Source: Streptomyces sp. ERV7 (GTDB taxonomy: Bacteria; Actinomycetota; Actinomycetes; Streptomycetales; Streptomycetaceae). Taken from it: 64,000 nucleotides of DNA. A program made the translations under genes and the position numbers. The number at the start of each line of letters is the position of its first letter. The first letter of the stretch is position 1. The notes under the pieces are model-generated. The model did no database searches. It saw nothing but the letters and a program-made list of their open reading frames with translations, and was not told where the DNA came from. The stretch covers positions 558,001-622,000 of the forward strand of contig NZ_LYOY01000040.1 in assembly GCF_001653515.1 (NCBI RefSeq), written 5' to 3'. Shown one piece after another: positions 42,521-51,315 of the stretch.

Positions 42521-42572
42521 CCTGAACAGATCGCTTCGACAGCGGATCGTTTCGAGTTCAGGAGACAGCGAT

Positions 42573-43562
42573 ATGACCACCGTTCCCACCCGGCACCTGG
42601 GCAGCCTGGCGGTTTCCGCGCAGGGGCTGGGGTGCATGGGCATGAGCCACGGCTACGGCGACACGGACGACACGCAGTCCATCGCCACACTGCGGCACGC
42701 CCTCGACCTCGGGGTGACCCTGCTGGACACCTCCGACTTCTACGGCTCCGGGCACAACGAGGAGCTGATCGGGCGGGCCATAGCCGGGCGGAGCCGCGAC
42801 GAGGTGGTGCTGGCCACCAAGTTCGGTTTCGTCAACGGCCTCGGCGAGCCCACCCGGATCCGCGGGGACGCCGCCTATGTACGGCAGGCGTGCGAGGCGT
42901 CGCTGCGCCGGCTCGGCGTCGACCACATCGACCTCTACTACCAGCACCGGGTCGACCCGACGGTCCCGATCGAGGAGACCGTCGGCGCCATGGCCGAACT
43001 GGTGCGGGAGGGGAAGGTCCGCCACCTCGGGCTCTCCGAGGCCGGTGCACGGACCATCCGGCGGGCACACGCGGTGCACCCGATCGCGGCGCTGCAGAGC
43101 GAGTGGTCGCTGTGGACCCGTGACCTGGAGGCGGAGATCGCTCCGGTCTGCCGGGAACTCGGCATCGGGCTCGTCCCGTTCTCCCCGCTCGGCCGCGGCT
43201 TCCTGACCGGCCAGTACAGCTCGGTGGAAGGGCTGTCCGCCACCGACATACGGCGCAGCCAGCCGCGCTTCACCGACGGCAACCTCGAACAGAACCTGGC
43301 GATCGTCGCGAAGCTGAACGAGCTGGCCGAGGCCAAGGGAGTCACCGCGGGGCAGCTCGCCCTGGCCTGGGTGCAGCACCGGGGCCAGGACGTGGTGCCG
43401 ATCCCCGGGACGCGGCGTCAGCGCTATGTGGAGGAGAACCTGGCGGCCCTGACCGTCGAACTGTCGGCGCAGGACCTCGCCGCCATCGAGGCCGCCGCGC
43501 CCGCCGAGCAGATCGCCGGCACCCGCTACGACGCCACCAGCCTCACCTTCGTCGACAACTGA
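42573..43562 (+). CDS. Aldo/keto reductase
   Basis: A 329-residue NADPH-dependent oxidoreductase with the TIM-barrel AKR fold. The catalytic tetrad is visible: Asp52 and Tyr57 in LDTSDFYGSG, Lys83 in ATKFG, and His at about 125 in YYQHRVD. The C-terminal IPGTRRQRYVEENL is the cofactor-binding motif. AGGAGA precedes ATG 42573. Control by a MerR-type promoter suggests a role in reducing reactive aldehydes or quinones, as for AdhR-type regulons; this is inference. The regulator gene is not in the window. Confidence 0.9.
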   Translation: MTTVPTRHLGSLAVSAQGLGCMGMSHGYGDTDDTQSIATLRHALDLGVTLLDTSDFYGSGHNEELIGRAIAGRSRDEVVLATKFGFVNGLGEPTRIRGDAAYVRQACEASLRRLGVDHIDLYYQHRVDPTVPIEETVGAMAELVREGKVRHLGLSEAGARTIRRAHAVHPIAALQSEWSLWTRDLEAEIAPVCRELGIGLVPFSPLGRGFLTGQYSSVEGLSATDIRRSQPRFTDGNLEQNLAIVAKLNELAEAKGVTAGQLALAWVQHRGQDVVPIPGTRRQRYVEENLAALTVELSAQDLAAIEAAAPAEQIAGTRYDATSLTFVDN

Positions 43563-43633
43563 GCCCGCACGGCCCTGTCCCGTACCGGCTCACGGCGGTT
43601 GCGCCCGGGGGGAGCGGCGCAACAGGATGGCCT

Positions 43634-44428
43634 ATGGACTACGTCGCGCACTTCCGCCGTGAGATCCAGGCGTTCGACGCCGCGATCCGTACGGCGTCGC
43701 CGGCCACGGGGACCGGCGGGGCGCCACTCGTACCGTCGTGCCCCGGATGGTCGGTGTCCGACCTGGCGTTCCACCTGGGCTCGGTGCACCGCTACGTGAT
43801 CGACGTCATCGACGAGCGGCGACAACAGCGGCCGCGGTCAGCGGACCTGAACCTCCCACCCGTCCGGGCGAATTGGCCCCTGCCGGAGAACGCCCCGAAC
43901 CTCGGACCGCTGCCGCCGGAGCTCATCGAGTGGTTCGGGGAAGGAGCCGCCTCGCTGGGGAAGCTGCTGGCCACCCGCGATCCGGCCGAACCGGTGTGGA
44001 CCTGGTCGCGGGATCGGTCCGTGGGGTTCTGGCAACGCATGCAGACCATCGAGGCGGCGGTGCACCGGTGGGATGCCGAGAACGCGCTCGGCACCCCCGG
44101 GCCGGTCGATCGGCGACTGGCCGCGGACGCCGTCACCCACTCCTTCGAGGTGATGGCCCCCGCGAGCCGATCGCGGCAGGAGGCACCGCCGGGCGCGGGC
44201 GAGCGGATCCGCTTCCGGCAGTCGGACGGCTCCGGTGTCTGGATCGTCCAGACCGACCCCGACGAGGTCGTCCTCAACCCGGGCCCCGGCTGCTGTGACG
44301 CCGAACTGACGGCCACGGTGTCGGACCTGATGCTGTTCCTCTGGCACCGCATCCCCCTGGACGGCCTGGAAGTCCGTGGCGACGCGGCACTCCTGGACCG
44401 CTATCTCACGCTGGTACCACCGGTCTAG
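43634..44428 (+). CDS. Mycothiol-dependent maleylpyruvate isomerase-family protein
   Basis: A 264-residue protein with the DinB-like four-helix N-terminal domain of MDMPI proteins: PSCPGWSVSDLAFHLGSVHR with the metal-binding His (about 51), and Glu/His in TIEAAVHRWDAE (about 140-150) completing the site, then a C-terminal alpha/beta domain (about 175-264). The family uses mycothiol as cofactor for isomerisation or thiol transfer. A mycothiol synthase gene lies 10 kb downstream. The natural substrate is unknown. Convergent with the DHFR-like gene, 15 bp apart. Confidence 0.85.
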   Translation: MDYVAHFRREIQAFDAAIRTASPATGTGGAPLVPSCPGWSVSDLAFHLGSVHRYVIDVIDERRQQRPRSADLNLPPVRANWPLPENAPNLGPLPPELIEWFGEGAASLGKLLATRDPAEPVWTWSRDRSVGFWQRMQTIEAAVHRWDAENALGTPGPVDRRLAADAVTHSFEVMAPASRSRQEAPPGAGERIRFRQSDGSGVWIVQTDPDEVVLNPGPGCCDAELTATVSDLMLFLWHRIPLDGLEVRGDAALLDRYLTLVPPV

Positions 44429-44443
44429 CGCGGCCTGCGAGAA

Positions 44444-45058
44444 CTACTGGCCGGCCTGGGGCAGATGCGTCTTGGCGTCGTCGTACGTGCCGTCGCCGGT
44501 CTGCTCGACCGGGGCGTACACCAAGTGCAGCACGCCCGTCCGGAACGCCTCGGACGAGACCAGCGTCAACGGGATCGCGGACTCGCCCTCGTCGAACAGA
44601 CGCATGCCCTTGCGTACGGCGAGGGGGTGCACCAGCAGGTGCAGTTCGTCGAGGAGGCCGACCGCCAGCAGCTGGCGGACGACCGAGATCGAGCCGCTCA
44701 GGGCGATGTCGCCACCCGGCCCGCTCTTCAGGGCGGTGACCGCTTCGACGAGGTCACCCTCCAGCTGCTCGGAGTTGCGCCAGGTGAAGTCCAGCTTGGT
44801 GCTCGACGCCACGATCTTGCGTGCGTCGCCGAGCGTCTTCGCGAAGCCCGCGTCCTCGCCGCCCGCCGCCTCGCGCTCCGGCCACGCCCCGGCGAAGCTG
44901 TCGTAGGTCTTGCGGCCGAACAGGACCGTGTCGGCCGTGCCGAGCATCGCGCCGACGGCCGCACCCATCTCGTCGTTGAAGTACGGGAAGTGCCACTGGT
45001 CGGGTGCCTCCACGACCCCGTCGAGCGAGATGAAAAGGCCAGCGGTGATCTTCCTCAT
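44444..45058 (-). CDS. Dihydrofolate reductase/RibD-C-family reductase
   Basis: A 204-residue protein with the RibD C-terminal/DHFR fold: KITAGLFISLDGVVEAPDQW at the N-terminus, VLFGRKTYDSFAGAWP (about 46-61), KIVASSTKLDF and DIALSGSISVVRQL (about 118-131) for NADPH binding. Many Streptomyces paralogues of this group exist without known substrates; it lacks the hallmarks of the essential DHFR. Single gene, divergent from the methyltransferase with 208 bp between. Confidence 0.85.
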   Translation of the reverse strand: MRKITAGLFISLDGVVEAPDQWHFPYFNDEMGAAVGAMLGTADTVLFGRKTYDSFAGAWPEREAAGGEDAGFAKTLGDARKIVASSTKLDFTWRNSEQLEGDLVEAVTALKSGPGGDIALSGSISVVRQLLAVGLLDELHLLVHPLAVRKGMRLFDEGESAIPLTLVSSEAFRTGVLHLVYAPVEQTGDGTYDDAKTHLPQAGQ

Positions 45059-45266
45059 GATGTGCTCCCGGAGAGTTCGTTGTCGCGGATCGTCGTTGCG
45101 GTCCGCTCAGTAGGACGACGGGCGGCGGCGGAACTCATCGGTGATGCCGTGGCCAATTTCGCGATGACTCAGCCCGTTGGCTTGTTCGCGCTCTGTGATG
45201 GCGACGACGAGTACGTTGAGGTGGTGTCCGAACCGCACCGGCACCATGGGGCAAGGAGCGACATTC

Positions 45267-46109
45267 ATGCCGTACGACAGCGCATCGAGTTCCGAGCGGG
45301 CGACCCGCAGCTACTACGACACCGCCGACGTGGACGCGTTCTACGACGCCGTGTGGGGCGGCGAGGACATCCACACCGGGATCTACACCCACGACGAGGA
45401 GTCCATCGCGACGGCCTCCCGCCGTACCGTCGAGCAGGCCGCGGACAAGGTGAGCGCGCTGCTCTCCGCACAGAGCACGGTGCTGGACCTCGGGTCGGGC
45501 TACGGAGGTGCCACCCGCTACCTCGCCGAACGCTTCGGGTGCCGTGTCGTCGCGCTCAACCTCAGCGAATCCCAGAACGCGCGCCATCGTGCCACCAACG
45601 CCGAGCGCGGCCTCGACGCGCTGATCGAGGTCGTCACGGGGTCCTTCCACGACATCCCCTTCCCCGACCGGCGCTTCGACGTCGTCTGGTCGCAGGAGGC
45701 GTTCTGCCACAGCGGTGACCGCACCCGTCTGCTCAGCGAAGCGGTACGCGTCCTCAAGCCGGAGGGGGCTCTGGTCTTCACCGACCTGATGGCCGCCGAG
45801 GACGTCCCCGTCCGCACCCTGCGCCCCGCCGTGTCCCGCCTGGGCGTGGACGCCCTGGCCACCCCCAACCTCTACCGCGACACACTCGCCGGACTCGGCC
45901 TGTCCCGCACCGACTTCGACGACCGCAGCGGCCAGGTCCTCACCCACTACGAGCGCCTCACCGCCGAGACCGGCCGACGGGAGCACGAACTGCGCCGGAT
46001 CATCAGCCCCGCGTACGTGGACGGTCTGCTCGCCAATCTGCCCCTGTGGGTGGACGCGGCCCACCGCGGGCATCTGCGCTGGGGCATCTTCCACTGCCGC
46101 CGCGCCTGA
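45267..46109 (+). CDS. SAM-dependent methyltransferase, sarcosine/dimethylglycine type
   Basis: A 280-residue class I methyltransferase. The N-terminal segment AFYDAVWGGEDIHTGIY (about 18-34) is characteristic of the glycine betaine-forming sarcosine/dimethylglycine N-methyltransferase branch. SAM-binding motif I is VLDLGSGYGGATRYLAERFG (about 71-90), motif II FDVVWSQEAFCHS. AAGGAG precedes ATG 45267. It could act on an amine or small acid, possibly for osmoprotection, but similar enzymes also work in secondary metabolism, and no glycine-methyltransferase partner is beside it. Confidence 0.82.
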   Translation: MPYDSASSSERATRSYYDTADVDAFYDAVWGGEDIHTGIYTHDEESIATASRRTVEQAADKVSALLSAQSTVLDLGSGYGGATRYLAERFGCRVVALNLSESQNARHRATNAERGLDALIEVVTGSFHDIPFPDRRFDVVWSQEAFCHSGDRTRLLSEAVRVLKPEGALVFTDLMAAEDVPVRTLRPAVSRLGVDALATPNLYRDTLAGLGLSRTDFDDRSGQVLTHYERLTAETGRREHELRRIISPAYVDGLLANLPLWVDAAHRGHLRWGIFHCRRA

Positions 46110-46131
46110 ACCTCCGTTCCGCCCGCCCCCG

Positions 46132-48360
46132 TCAGGGCGTGGAATCGCGCCCCAGGACCCTCGTCACCAGGGTGCCCTCCACGAACAGGTCGACACGGCG
46201 CCAGCGCGGCCACTCCTTGGCGGTGGGGCCGTCGGCGGACCGGTAGAAGTCGTCCCGGGTCGGATACTTCTCCGGGTCGGGAAGGCCTCCCCCGGTCACC
46301 GGGATGCCTTGGATCGTGAGGTCGCCCCGGGCCCTGGCGGGGTACTCGCCGTGGGCGGCCACCACGAATCCGTCGCGGGCGATGTGCGCGCCGAGCGCGT
46401 CGACGATGGCCTGCCCGGTCGCCACGGCCCGGTTCTCGGAGAGTACGTCGTTGTGCGGCTCGGTTCCCTCCGGAGAGGTGAACGCCAGCAGCACGGGGGC
46501 CGGTCCATACGCCTCGATCACCGCCCGGACCTCGGCCAGGTCGCGTTCGAACCGCATCCTGCCGCTGGTCTCGGAGCCCGGTTCCTCGGCGTCGAGGTCC
46601 CACGAGTCGTACGGGAACATGGCGGAGGACTGTCCCGCGAGCAGGTTTTCCACCTTGTCCTCGTGGCCCGACGGAGGCTTTGTGGTGGGCGCGCCGGTGC
46701 TGAAGAGCGCTCCGACGCACAGGGACACGCGCAGCGCGGTGCCCTCCGCCGAGGTGGGCAGCCAGTTCTTCCACCATCCCGGGGTCAGCAACGCTCCCCA
46801 GCTGAACGGGAGTCTGGGTCCGGAGAGATGGTCCGCCTCGGTGATGGAGTGCATCCAGCCGTGTCCGGGCAGGTAGAGCTGCCACAGGGCACTGTCGGAG
46901 ATGTTCGCCTGCCCCAGGTTTCCGAGTTTCACCTTGCCCACGGTGGTCGAGGCGATGACGATGCGGGCACCGGAGAAGTCCGCGGGGTCGGACAGGTCCA
47001 GTTCCGACCGGAAGTCGATTTTCCCGAGGTCCGCGACGCCGAGGCCGGGTTTTCCCGCGACGTTCTTCACGACGATGCTCTTCACGCCCACATCGGCGGC
47101 GAGCCCCGCGGCCAGCCTGGCGAAGACGCCGAACACCGGGTGGTTTCCCACCCACGGGACGGGAACGGGATCCTCGGTGACGGGCTGTCCGTTCTTGTCG
47201 TACACACGGCTGCCGTCGTTGTTCCGTTTGAACACCAGCCGGAACTTGTCGATCTTCACCACGGACGCATAGGCACCGGCCTGGATCCCCACGAGCGGTC
47301 CTGCGAAGCCGACGTCCTGAAAGGTCAGCCGGTACAGGAACGATGCCTCGCCCCCCACCCCCAGACTGCGAATCGTCTCCTGGACACGCCCTGTTCCCCA
47401 CCCCGGGAGGTATCCGCCGGCGGTGCTGTTCCTCACCTCGTCGTCGAGGACGTCGTTCAGCCACCCGTAGTACGTCTTGAGTTCGCCGTCCACTTCGAGC
47501 CTGGCGAAGTTCCCGTACAGGGCCATCAGGCCGTACATACGGGAGCGCCACGGCTCGGCGAGGGAGAACTCCAGCGCGCGGGCCAGGGCGACGCGGGTTC
47601 TGGTCCGCTCGATCGTCCCGGCTTTCTGGCGTGCCCAGGTCGCGATCGACCTCGCGAATCCCGTATTCGGGGACGCGAACAGGGAGATCATCCGCGTCTG
47701 CAACGCCACGGGTACGGGCCGGGTCTGGTCCATCAGTACCTGGGTGCGCAGCGGCTCGGGCAGACGGCTGATGACCCGCCTGGGCCAGCGCACCACGGGG
47801 CTGGTCCGCCGCAGCTTCAGCGTGGGCCTGCCGTCCTCGGCGAAGCTCAGCAGCAGGACCTCGGGGGTCTCCTTCGGGTAGCTGAGGAGCCCCTTGCCCT
47901 TGAAGCCCCGGACCAGCGGGGGCGTCCCCTCGCTGAGCCACGGGTCGAGGGGGTTGAACAGATCGGTGGCCGTCGGGCGCAGCGGGTCGGGCGGGACGTT
48001 GGCACCCTCGGCGACGAACCAGGTCAGCGGGATCGGGGCGCCCTTCTCGGCCCTGTTCCCGTTCGTCTTGTCGACGAGGAACCCCCGGGCGACCCCGTGC
48101 ACCCAGTCGTGGTCGGCGGTGCGTACGCCGCCGGTGCCATCTCTGATCTTGAGGCCGTCGACGCCGTCCAGGTCCTTCGGCGGGCGGCTGAACCAGATCG
48201 CCAGGGCGGCCCCGGCCTGGTTGATCTGCACCATCAGCGGAGTGTTCGTGTTCTCCCCGGACCCGTCCGCCTCCCACAGACCGCTCAGATCGGGCCGGAA
48301 ACGGCGGTCCCGTGGAACGGGTGCGGCTTTCGGCGGGACGGGCGCGGCGGCTCGGGTCAC
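46132..48360 (-). CDS. 742-residue protein with OmpA-like C-terminal domain, function unknown
   Basis: A large protein without signal peptide or clear membrane helices. The N-terminal 110 residues contain DLSGLWEADGSG and VQINQAGAALAIWFSRPP, a small beta-barrel-like unit. The middle (about 120-580) has no domain I recognise. The last 150 residues (LLAFTSPEGTEPHN, NRAVATGQAIVDALG, WPRWRRVDLFVEG) follow the OmpA/MotB peptidoglycan-binding pattern of a strand, Asn/Arg-containing helix and R-R-V-D/E strand. GTG at 48360 is the longest start. It sits where pstC would be expected after pstS, in the same orientation. Codon bias is ordinary Streptomyces. Confidence 0.6.
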   Translation of the reverse strand: MTRAAAPVPPKAAPVPRDRRFRPDLSGLWEADGSGENTNTPLMVQINQAGAALAIWFSRPPKDLDGVDGLKIRDGTGGVRTADHDWVHGVARGFLVDKTNGNRAEKGAPIPLTWFVAEGANVPPDPLRPTATDLFNPLDPWLSEGTPPLVRGFKGKGLLSYPKETPEVLLLSFAEDGRPTLKLRRTSPVVRWPRRVISRLPEPLRTQVLMDQTRPVPVALQTRMISLFASPNTGFARSIATWARQKAGTIERTRTRVALARALEFSLAEPWRSRMYGLMALYGNFARLEVDGELKTYYGWLNDVLDDEVRNSTAGGYLPGWGTGRVQETIRSLGVGGEASFLYRLTFQDVGFAGPLVGIQAGAYASVVKIDKFRLVFKRNNDGSRVYDKNGQPVTEDPVPVPWVGNHPVFGVFARLAAGLAADVGVKSIVVKNVAGKPGLGVADLGKIDFRSELDLSDPADFSGARIVIASTTVGKVKLGNLGQANISDSALWQLYLPGHGWMHSITEADHLSGPRLPFSWGALLTPGWWKNWLPTSAEGTALRVSLCVGALFSTGAPTTKPPSGHEDKVENLLAGQSSAMFPYDSWDLDAEEPGSETSGRMRFERDLAEVRAVIEAYGPAPVLLAFTSPEGTEPHNDVLSENRAVATGQAIVDALGAHIARDGFVVAAHGEYPARARGDLTIQGIPVTGGGLPDPEKYPTRDDFYRSADGPTAKEWPRWRRVDLFVEGTLVTRVLGRDSTP

Positions 48361-48425
48361 CAGATGCGGACGGGGTCGGGGGTGGGGGCGGGGGCCGGAT
48401 CGGGACCCCCGCCCCAGGGGCCTTC

Positions 48426-48464
48426 GGGCGACCGGTTCAGCGGTCGCCCGTCGGCCCGACGGGT
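48426..48464 (-). terminator. Double hairpin after pstS
   Basis: Two adjacent dyads downstream of the pstS stop: GGGCGACCG/CGGTCGCCC (48426-48449, 6-base loop, perfect 9-bp stem) and CCCGTCGG/CCGACGGG (48448-48464). In pst operons such a hairpin commonly attenuates transcription into pstC, giving more pstS mRNA. Here the following 60 bp are a low-complexity G/C run with no gene, then an unrelated coding sequence. Confidence 0.72.
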
Positions 48465-48465
48465 G

Positions 48466-49608
48466 TTACTGGAGACCGGCGACGGTCTCGCGGACCTTGG
48501 CGTTGATCTCGGCCGGGATCGGCGCGTAGCCGGCGTCCGAGAGGATCTTCTGGCCCTCGTCGCTCGCGGTGTAGGTCAGGAAGGACTTGACCGTGCCGAG
48601 GGAGTCGGCCTTGTTGCCCTTGTCGCAGGCGATCTCGTACGTGACGAGGACCAGCGGGTAGGCGCCGTCGGCCTTGGTGGTGTAGTCCAGGCCGAGGGCC
48701 AGGTCCTTGCCGGTGCCCTTGATCTTGGCGGCGGCGATCGCCTTGGAGGCGTTCTCCGAGGTGGCCTTGACCGGGGCGGCGGCGCCCGTGTTGATGTCCA
48801 CGGTCTTGATGGACTGCGCGCTGGCGTAGGAGAGCTCGAAGTAGCCGATCGCGCCGTCCGTCTGCTTGACCTGCGCGGCGACGTCCGAGGAGCCGGCCGC
48901 GGCCTGGCCGCCCGGGGCCGGCCACTTCTTCTCGGCCGGGTACGGCCAGTCGGCCTTGGCGGTGGCGCCGAGGTACTTGCCGAGGTTCTGGGTGGTGCCG
49001 GAGTCCTGCGAGCGGTGGAAGGCCTGGATCGCCTTGTCCGGGAGCTTGGCGCCCGAGTTCAGCTTGGCGATGGCCTCGTCGTTCCAGTTCTTGATCTTGC
49101 CGGTGAAGATCTTGGCGATCGTCGGGGCGTCCAGGACCAGGCTGTCGACACCCTCCAGGTGGTAGCCGATCGCGATCGGGCCGCCGACCATCGGGAGGTT
49201 GATGCCCTGGCCGCCACCGGTGCAGACGCTCTTGGACTTGGCGACCTCCTCCGGCTTCAGCGGGGAGTCGGAACCGGCGAAGCCGACCTGCGAGGTGTTG
49301 AAGCCGATGATGCCCTCACCCGAGGAGGAGGACTTGTAGTTGATCTCGACGCCCTTGCAGGCCGCCATGTAGTTCTTGACCCAGAGGTCCATGGCGTTCT
49401 TCTGCGCGGAGGAGCCGGAGGCCAGCAGCTGGCCCTTGGCGCCGTCGCACTTGATGTTGGACGCGGCGCTCGTCTTGCCACCGGTGCCGCCGGTGTTCGA
49501 GCCCTTGTCGTTGTCGTCGCTGCCGCACGCCGTGAGGGCCAGGGCGCTGGACACGGCGATGACGCCGAGGGCGGTGGCGCGGAGCCGGTTCTTGCGCTGA
49601 AGCTTCAC
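48466..49608 (-). CDS. pstS: Phosphate ABC transporter binding lipoprotein PstS
   Basis: A 380-residue high-affinity phosphate-binding lipoprotein. The lipobox is LTAC with lipidated Cys28. The mature protein contains the PstS phosphate-site elements LLASGSSAQKNAM, GSDSPLKPEE, FHRSQDSGTTQNL and IGYFELSYA. GTG 49608 begins the basic signal peptide KLQRKNRLRATALG. A PHO box lies 136 bp upstream. In Streptomyces it is followed by pstC, pstA and pstB; none is present here, so the importer is incomplete in this window. Confidence 0.96.
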   Translation of the reverse strand: MKLQRKNRLRATALGVIAVSSALALTACGSDDNDKGSNTGGTGGKTSAASNIKCDGAKGQLLASGSSAQKNAMDLWVKNYMAACKGVEINYKSSSSGEGIIGFNTSQVGFAGSDSPLKPEEVAKSKSVCTGGGQGINLPMVGGPIAIGYHLEGVDSLVLDAPTIAKIFTGKIKNWNDEAIAKLNSGAKLPDKAIQAFHRSQDSGTTQNLGKYLGATAKADWPYPAEKKWPAPGGQAAAGSSDVAAQVKQTDGAIGYFELSYASAQSIKTVDINTGAAAPVKATSENASKAIAAAKIKGTGKDLALGLDYTTKADGAYPLVLVTYEIACDKGNKADSLGTVKSFLTYTASDEGQKILSDAGYAPIPAEINAKVRETVAGLQ

Positions 49609-49721
49609 TTTCGGGTGTTCCTTCCAGGAGCCGCCGGTGTCCGTCCGTTGTACGGCGGCGTGCGAAGAGGTGTCCGGCCGGGCGGGTCGCCTCACACCGT
49701 GTAAGGCCGAAATTAGGCAGA

Positions 49722-49765
49722 ACAGGTGAAGCCGCCGACGGAGGAGAGTGAACGGAAGGTGAACC
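49722..49765 (-). promoter_or_regulatory. PHO box of pstS (PhoP-binding site)
   Basis: On the minus strand two 11-bp direct repeats are adjacent: GGTTCACCTTC (49765-49755) and CGTTCACTCTC (49754-49744), matching the GTTCACC-core consensus of Streptomyces PhoP boxes. A third unit, GCTTCACCTGT (49732-49722), follows after one unit-length gap. This predicts strong activation of pstS under phosphate starvation by PhoR-PhoP. Confidence 0.88.
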
Positions 49766-49891
49766 GTGTCGGTCAGTGCGGTGCCGACCGTTACCGGTTC
49801 GTGTTCAGCCGCTCCCGCGAGGTGAACGGGCACCCCACCGGAAGCCGTCCCCTGCGGGGCGCGGGGCCCCGGGAAGGCCCGGTGCGGCCCC

Positions 49892-50314
49892 TCACACCCG
49901 GTGCGGCGCGTCGAGGACCGCGTCGACCAGCAGGCGGTCGCGGGGCTGGGTGAGCCGGTGGCGGGCGGCCCACGGGGGCAGCCACAGCACCCGGTCGACC
50001 TCGTCGCCGGGCACGAAGCGGCCCTCGCCGGCCTCGGCGGCCCAGTAGTCGACGACCTTGGGGCGGCCCTGCGCGTCCATGTAGTGCGCGGTGGGCAGCC
50101 GGGCGCCGGGCACACAGCGGTGCCCGGTCTCCTCCAGGACCTCCCGCAGGGCCCCCGCGAGCGGCTCCTCGCCCTGCTTGAGCTTGCCCTTGGGATGGGA
50201 CCAGTCGTCGTACTTCGGCCGGTGGACCAGGCAGATCTCCAGACCGCCGTTGCCCCAGGGGGAGTGGCGCCACAGCACACAGCCCGCCGCGAGCACCACC
50301 CCGTCCCGGTTCAC
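49892..50314 (-). CDS. Nudix hydrolase (MutT-like)
   Basis: A 140-residue hydrolase with a complete Nudix box: GKLKQGEEPLAGALREVLEETG (split as GKLKQGEEPLAG and ALREVLEETGHRC, about 42-66), in which the REVLEE core binds Mg2+. The family hydrolyses nucleoside diphosphates linked to another group, including oxidised nucleotides or diadenosine polyphosphates. GTG 50314 overlaps the CHAD stop (GTGA). Its place in an operon with ppk and CHAD suggests a role in nucleotide or polyphosphate signalling. Confidence 0.87.
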   Translation of the reverse strand: MNRDGVVLAAGCVLWRHSPWGNGGLEICLVHRPKYDDWSHPKGKLKQGEEPLAGALREVLEETGHRCVPGARLPTAHYMDAQGRPKVVDYWAAEAGEGRFVPGDEVDRVLWLPPWAARHRLTQPRDRLLVDAVLDAPHRV

Positions 50315-51315
50315 GGCGCCGTCACCGGCGCGCTCACCGCCGCCATCGGCTGCCAGATCCGCTGGAAGGCGAACCGGGCCGCCTCCACCTCGTGGCGCTG
50401 GTCGGCGTGGAGCACCCCCAGCGCGTACGCCGTCGCCGGGGCGATCCTCGGGGTGCGGGCCGCGGCCGTGGCGGCGGCCGCCGCCTCCGAGGCGTCCCGG
50501 TGCCGGTCGAGCGCTAGCCCGGCCCGCAGCAGCCGGTCGTCGTCCTCGTACGGCAGGCCGGTGCGCAGCACCTCCTGGGCGTACCGGTGCAGCCGCAGCA
50601 GCAGCCGCACCTGGTGCCAGGGCGCGTCCTGCGCCTCGCCGGACTGCGCCAGCGCCTCCGCGTTGTACGGATGGGCCGCACGGGCCAGCGGCAGCGCGGC
50701 CACCGCCTGGTCGAGGCGCTGCTCGGCCAGCTGGGCGGCCGGCGGAAGCACCTCCACCGCGTACGCGGCCGCCGAGCTGGACAGCGGCACCTCGCTGGCG
50801 AGCAGCGCCACCGCGTCGGCCACCGCGTGGAACCGGGAGGAGCCCAGCGCCTGCAGCGCCGCCGAGTGCGCCCGGGTGCGGGCCAGTGTCAGCTGGCGGT
50901 CCAGGAGCGCCCCCGCCCGCGCCGCGCCCACCGCCAGCGCCCCGGCCGCCGACTCACCGCGCGGCGGGGGCACCTGCGGGGCGCCGGAGAGCCGCTGGAG
51001 GCCGTCGAGCAGCCGGGCGAGCCGGGCCGCGCAGGAGTGCTCCCCGGCCAGCGTGGCCGAGAGCCAGGCCAGTTCCGTACGCAGCGGCTCGGACCAGGAC
51101 GGGTCGAGCAGCGGGCGGAAGGTGTGCAGCGTGCCGCTGATGCGGCGGGCGGCGCGCCGCAGCGCCCGCGCGGCCTCCTCGGTGCCGTCGTTGTCGGGCC
51201 CCGCCTCGCGGTGGAGGCGGAGGCTGCGCAGGAATTCCCCCGCCTGCGCGTGGAGGTACGGGGACAGGACGTCCCCCGCGGTCTCCGGTCCCGGGGTTTT
51301 CTCAGGGCGTAGCAC
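50311..51315 (-). CDS. CHAD domain protein (polyphosphate-associated)
   Basis: A 334-residue helical protein with a CHAD domain, many conserved His/Arg/Lys residues on helices (ALRRAARRISGTLHTFRPLL about 51-70, ARLARLLDGLQRL, QVRLLLRLHRYAQEVL). CHAD proteins bind inorganic polyphosphate through a basic channel and localise to polyP granules. It overlaps ppk by 14 bp (GTG 51315), consistent with coupled synthesis with polyphosphate kinase. Confidence 0.85.
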   Translation of the reverse strand: MLRPEKTPGPETAGDVLSPYLHAQAGEFLRSLRLHREAGPDNDGTEEAARALRRAARRISGTLHTFRPLLDPSWSEPLRTELAWLSATLAGEHSCAARLARLLDGLQRLSGAPQVPPPRGESAAGALAVGAARAGALLDRQLTLARTRAHSAALQALGSSRFHAVADAVALLASEVPLSSSAAAYAVEVLPPAAQLAEQRLDQAVAALPLARAAHPYNAEALAQSGEAQDAPWHQVRLLLRLHRYAQEVLRTGLPYEDDDRLLRAGLALDRHRDASEAAAAATAAARTPRIAPATAYALGVLHADQRHEVEAARFAFQRIWQPMAAVSAPVTAP

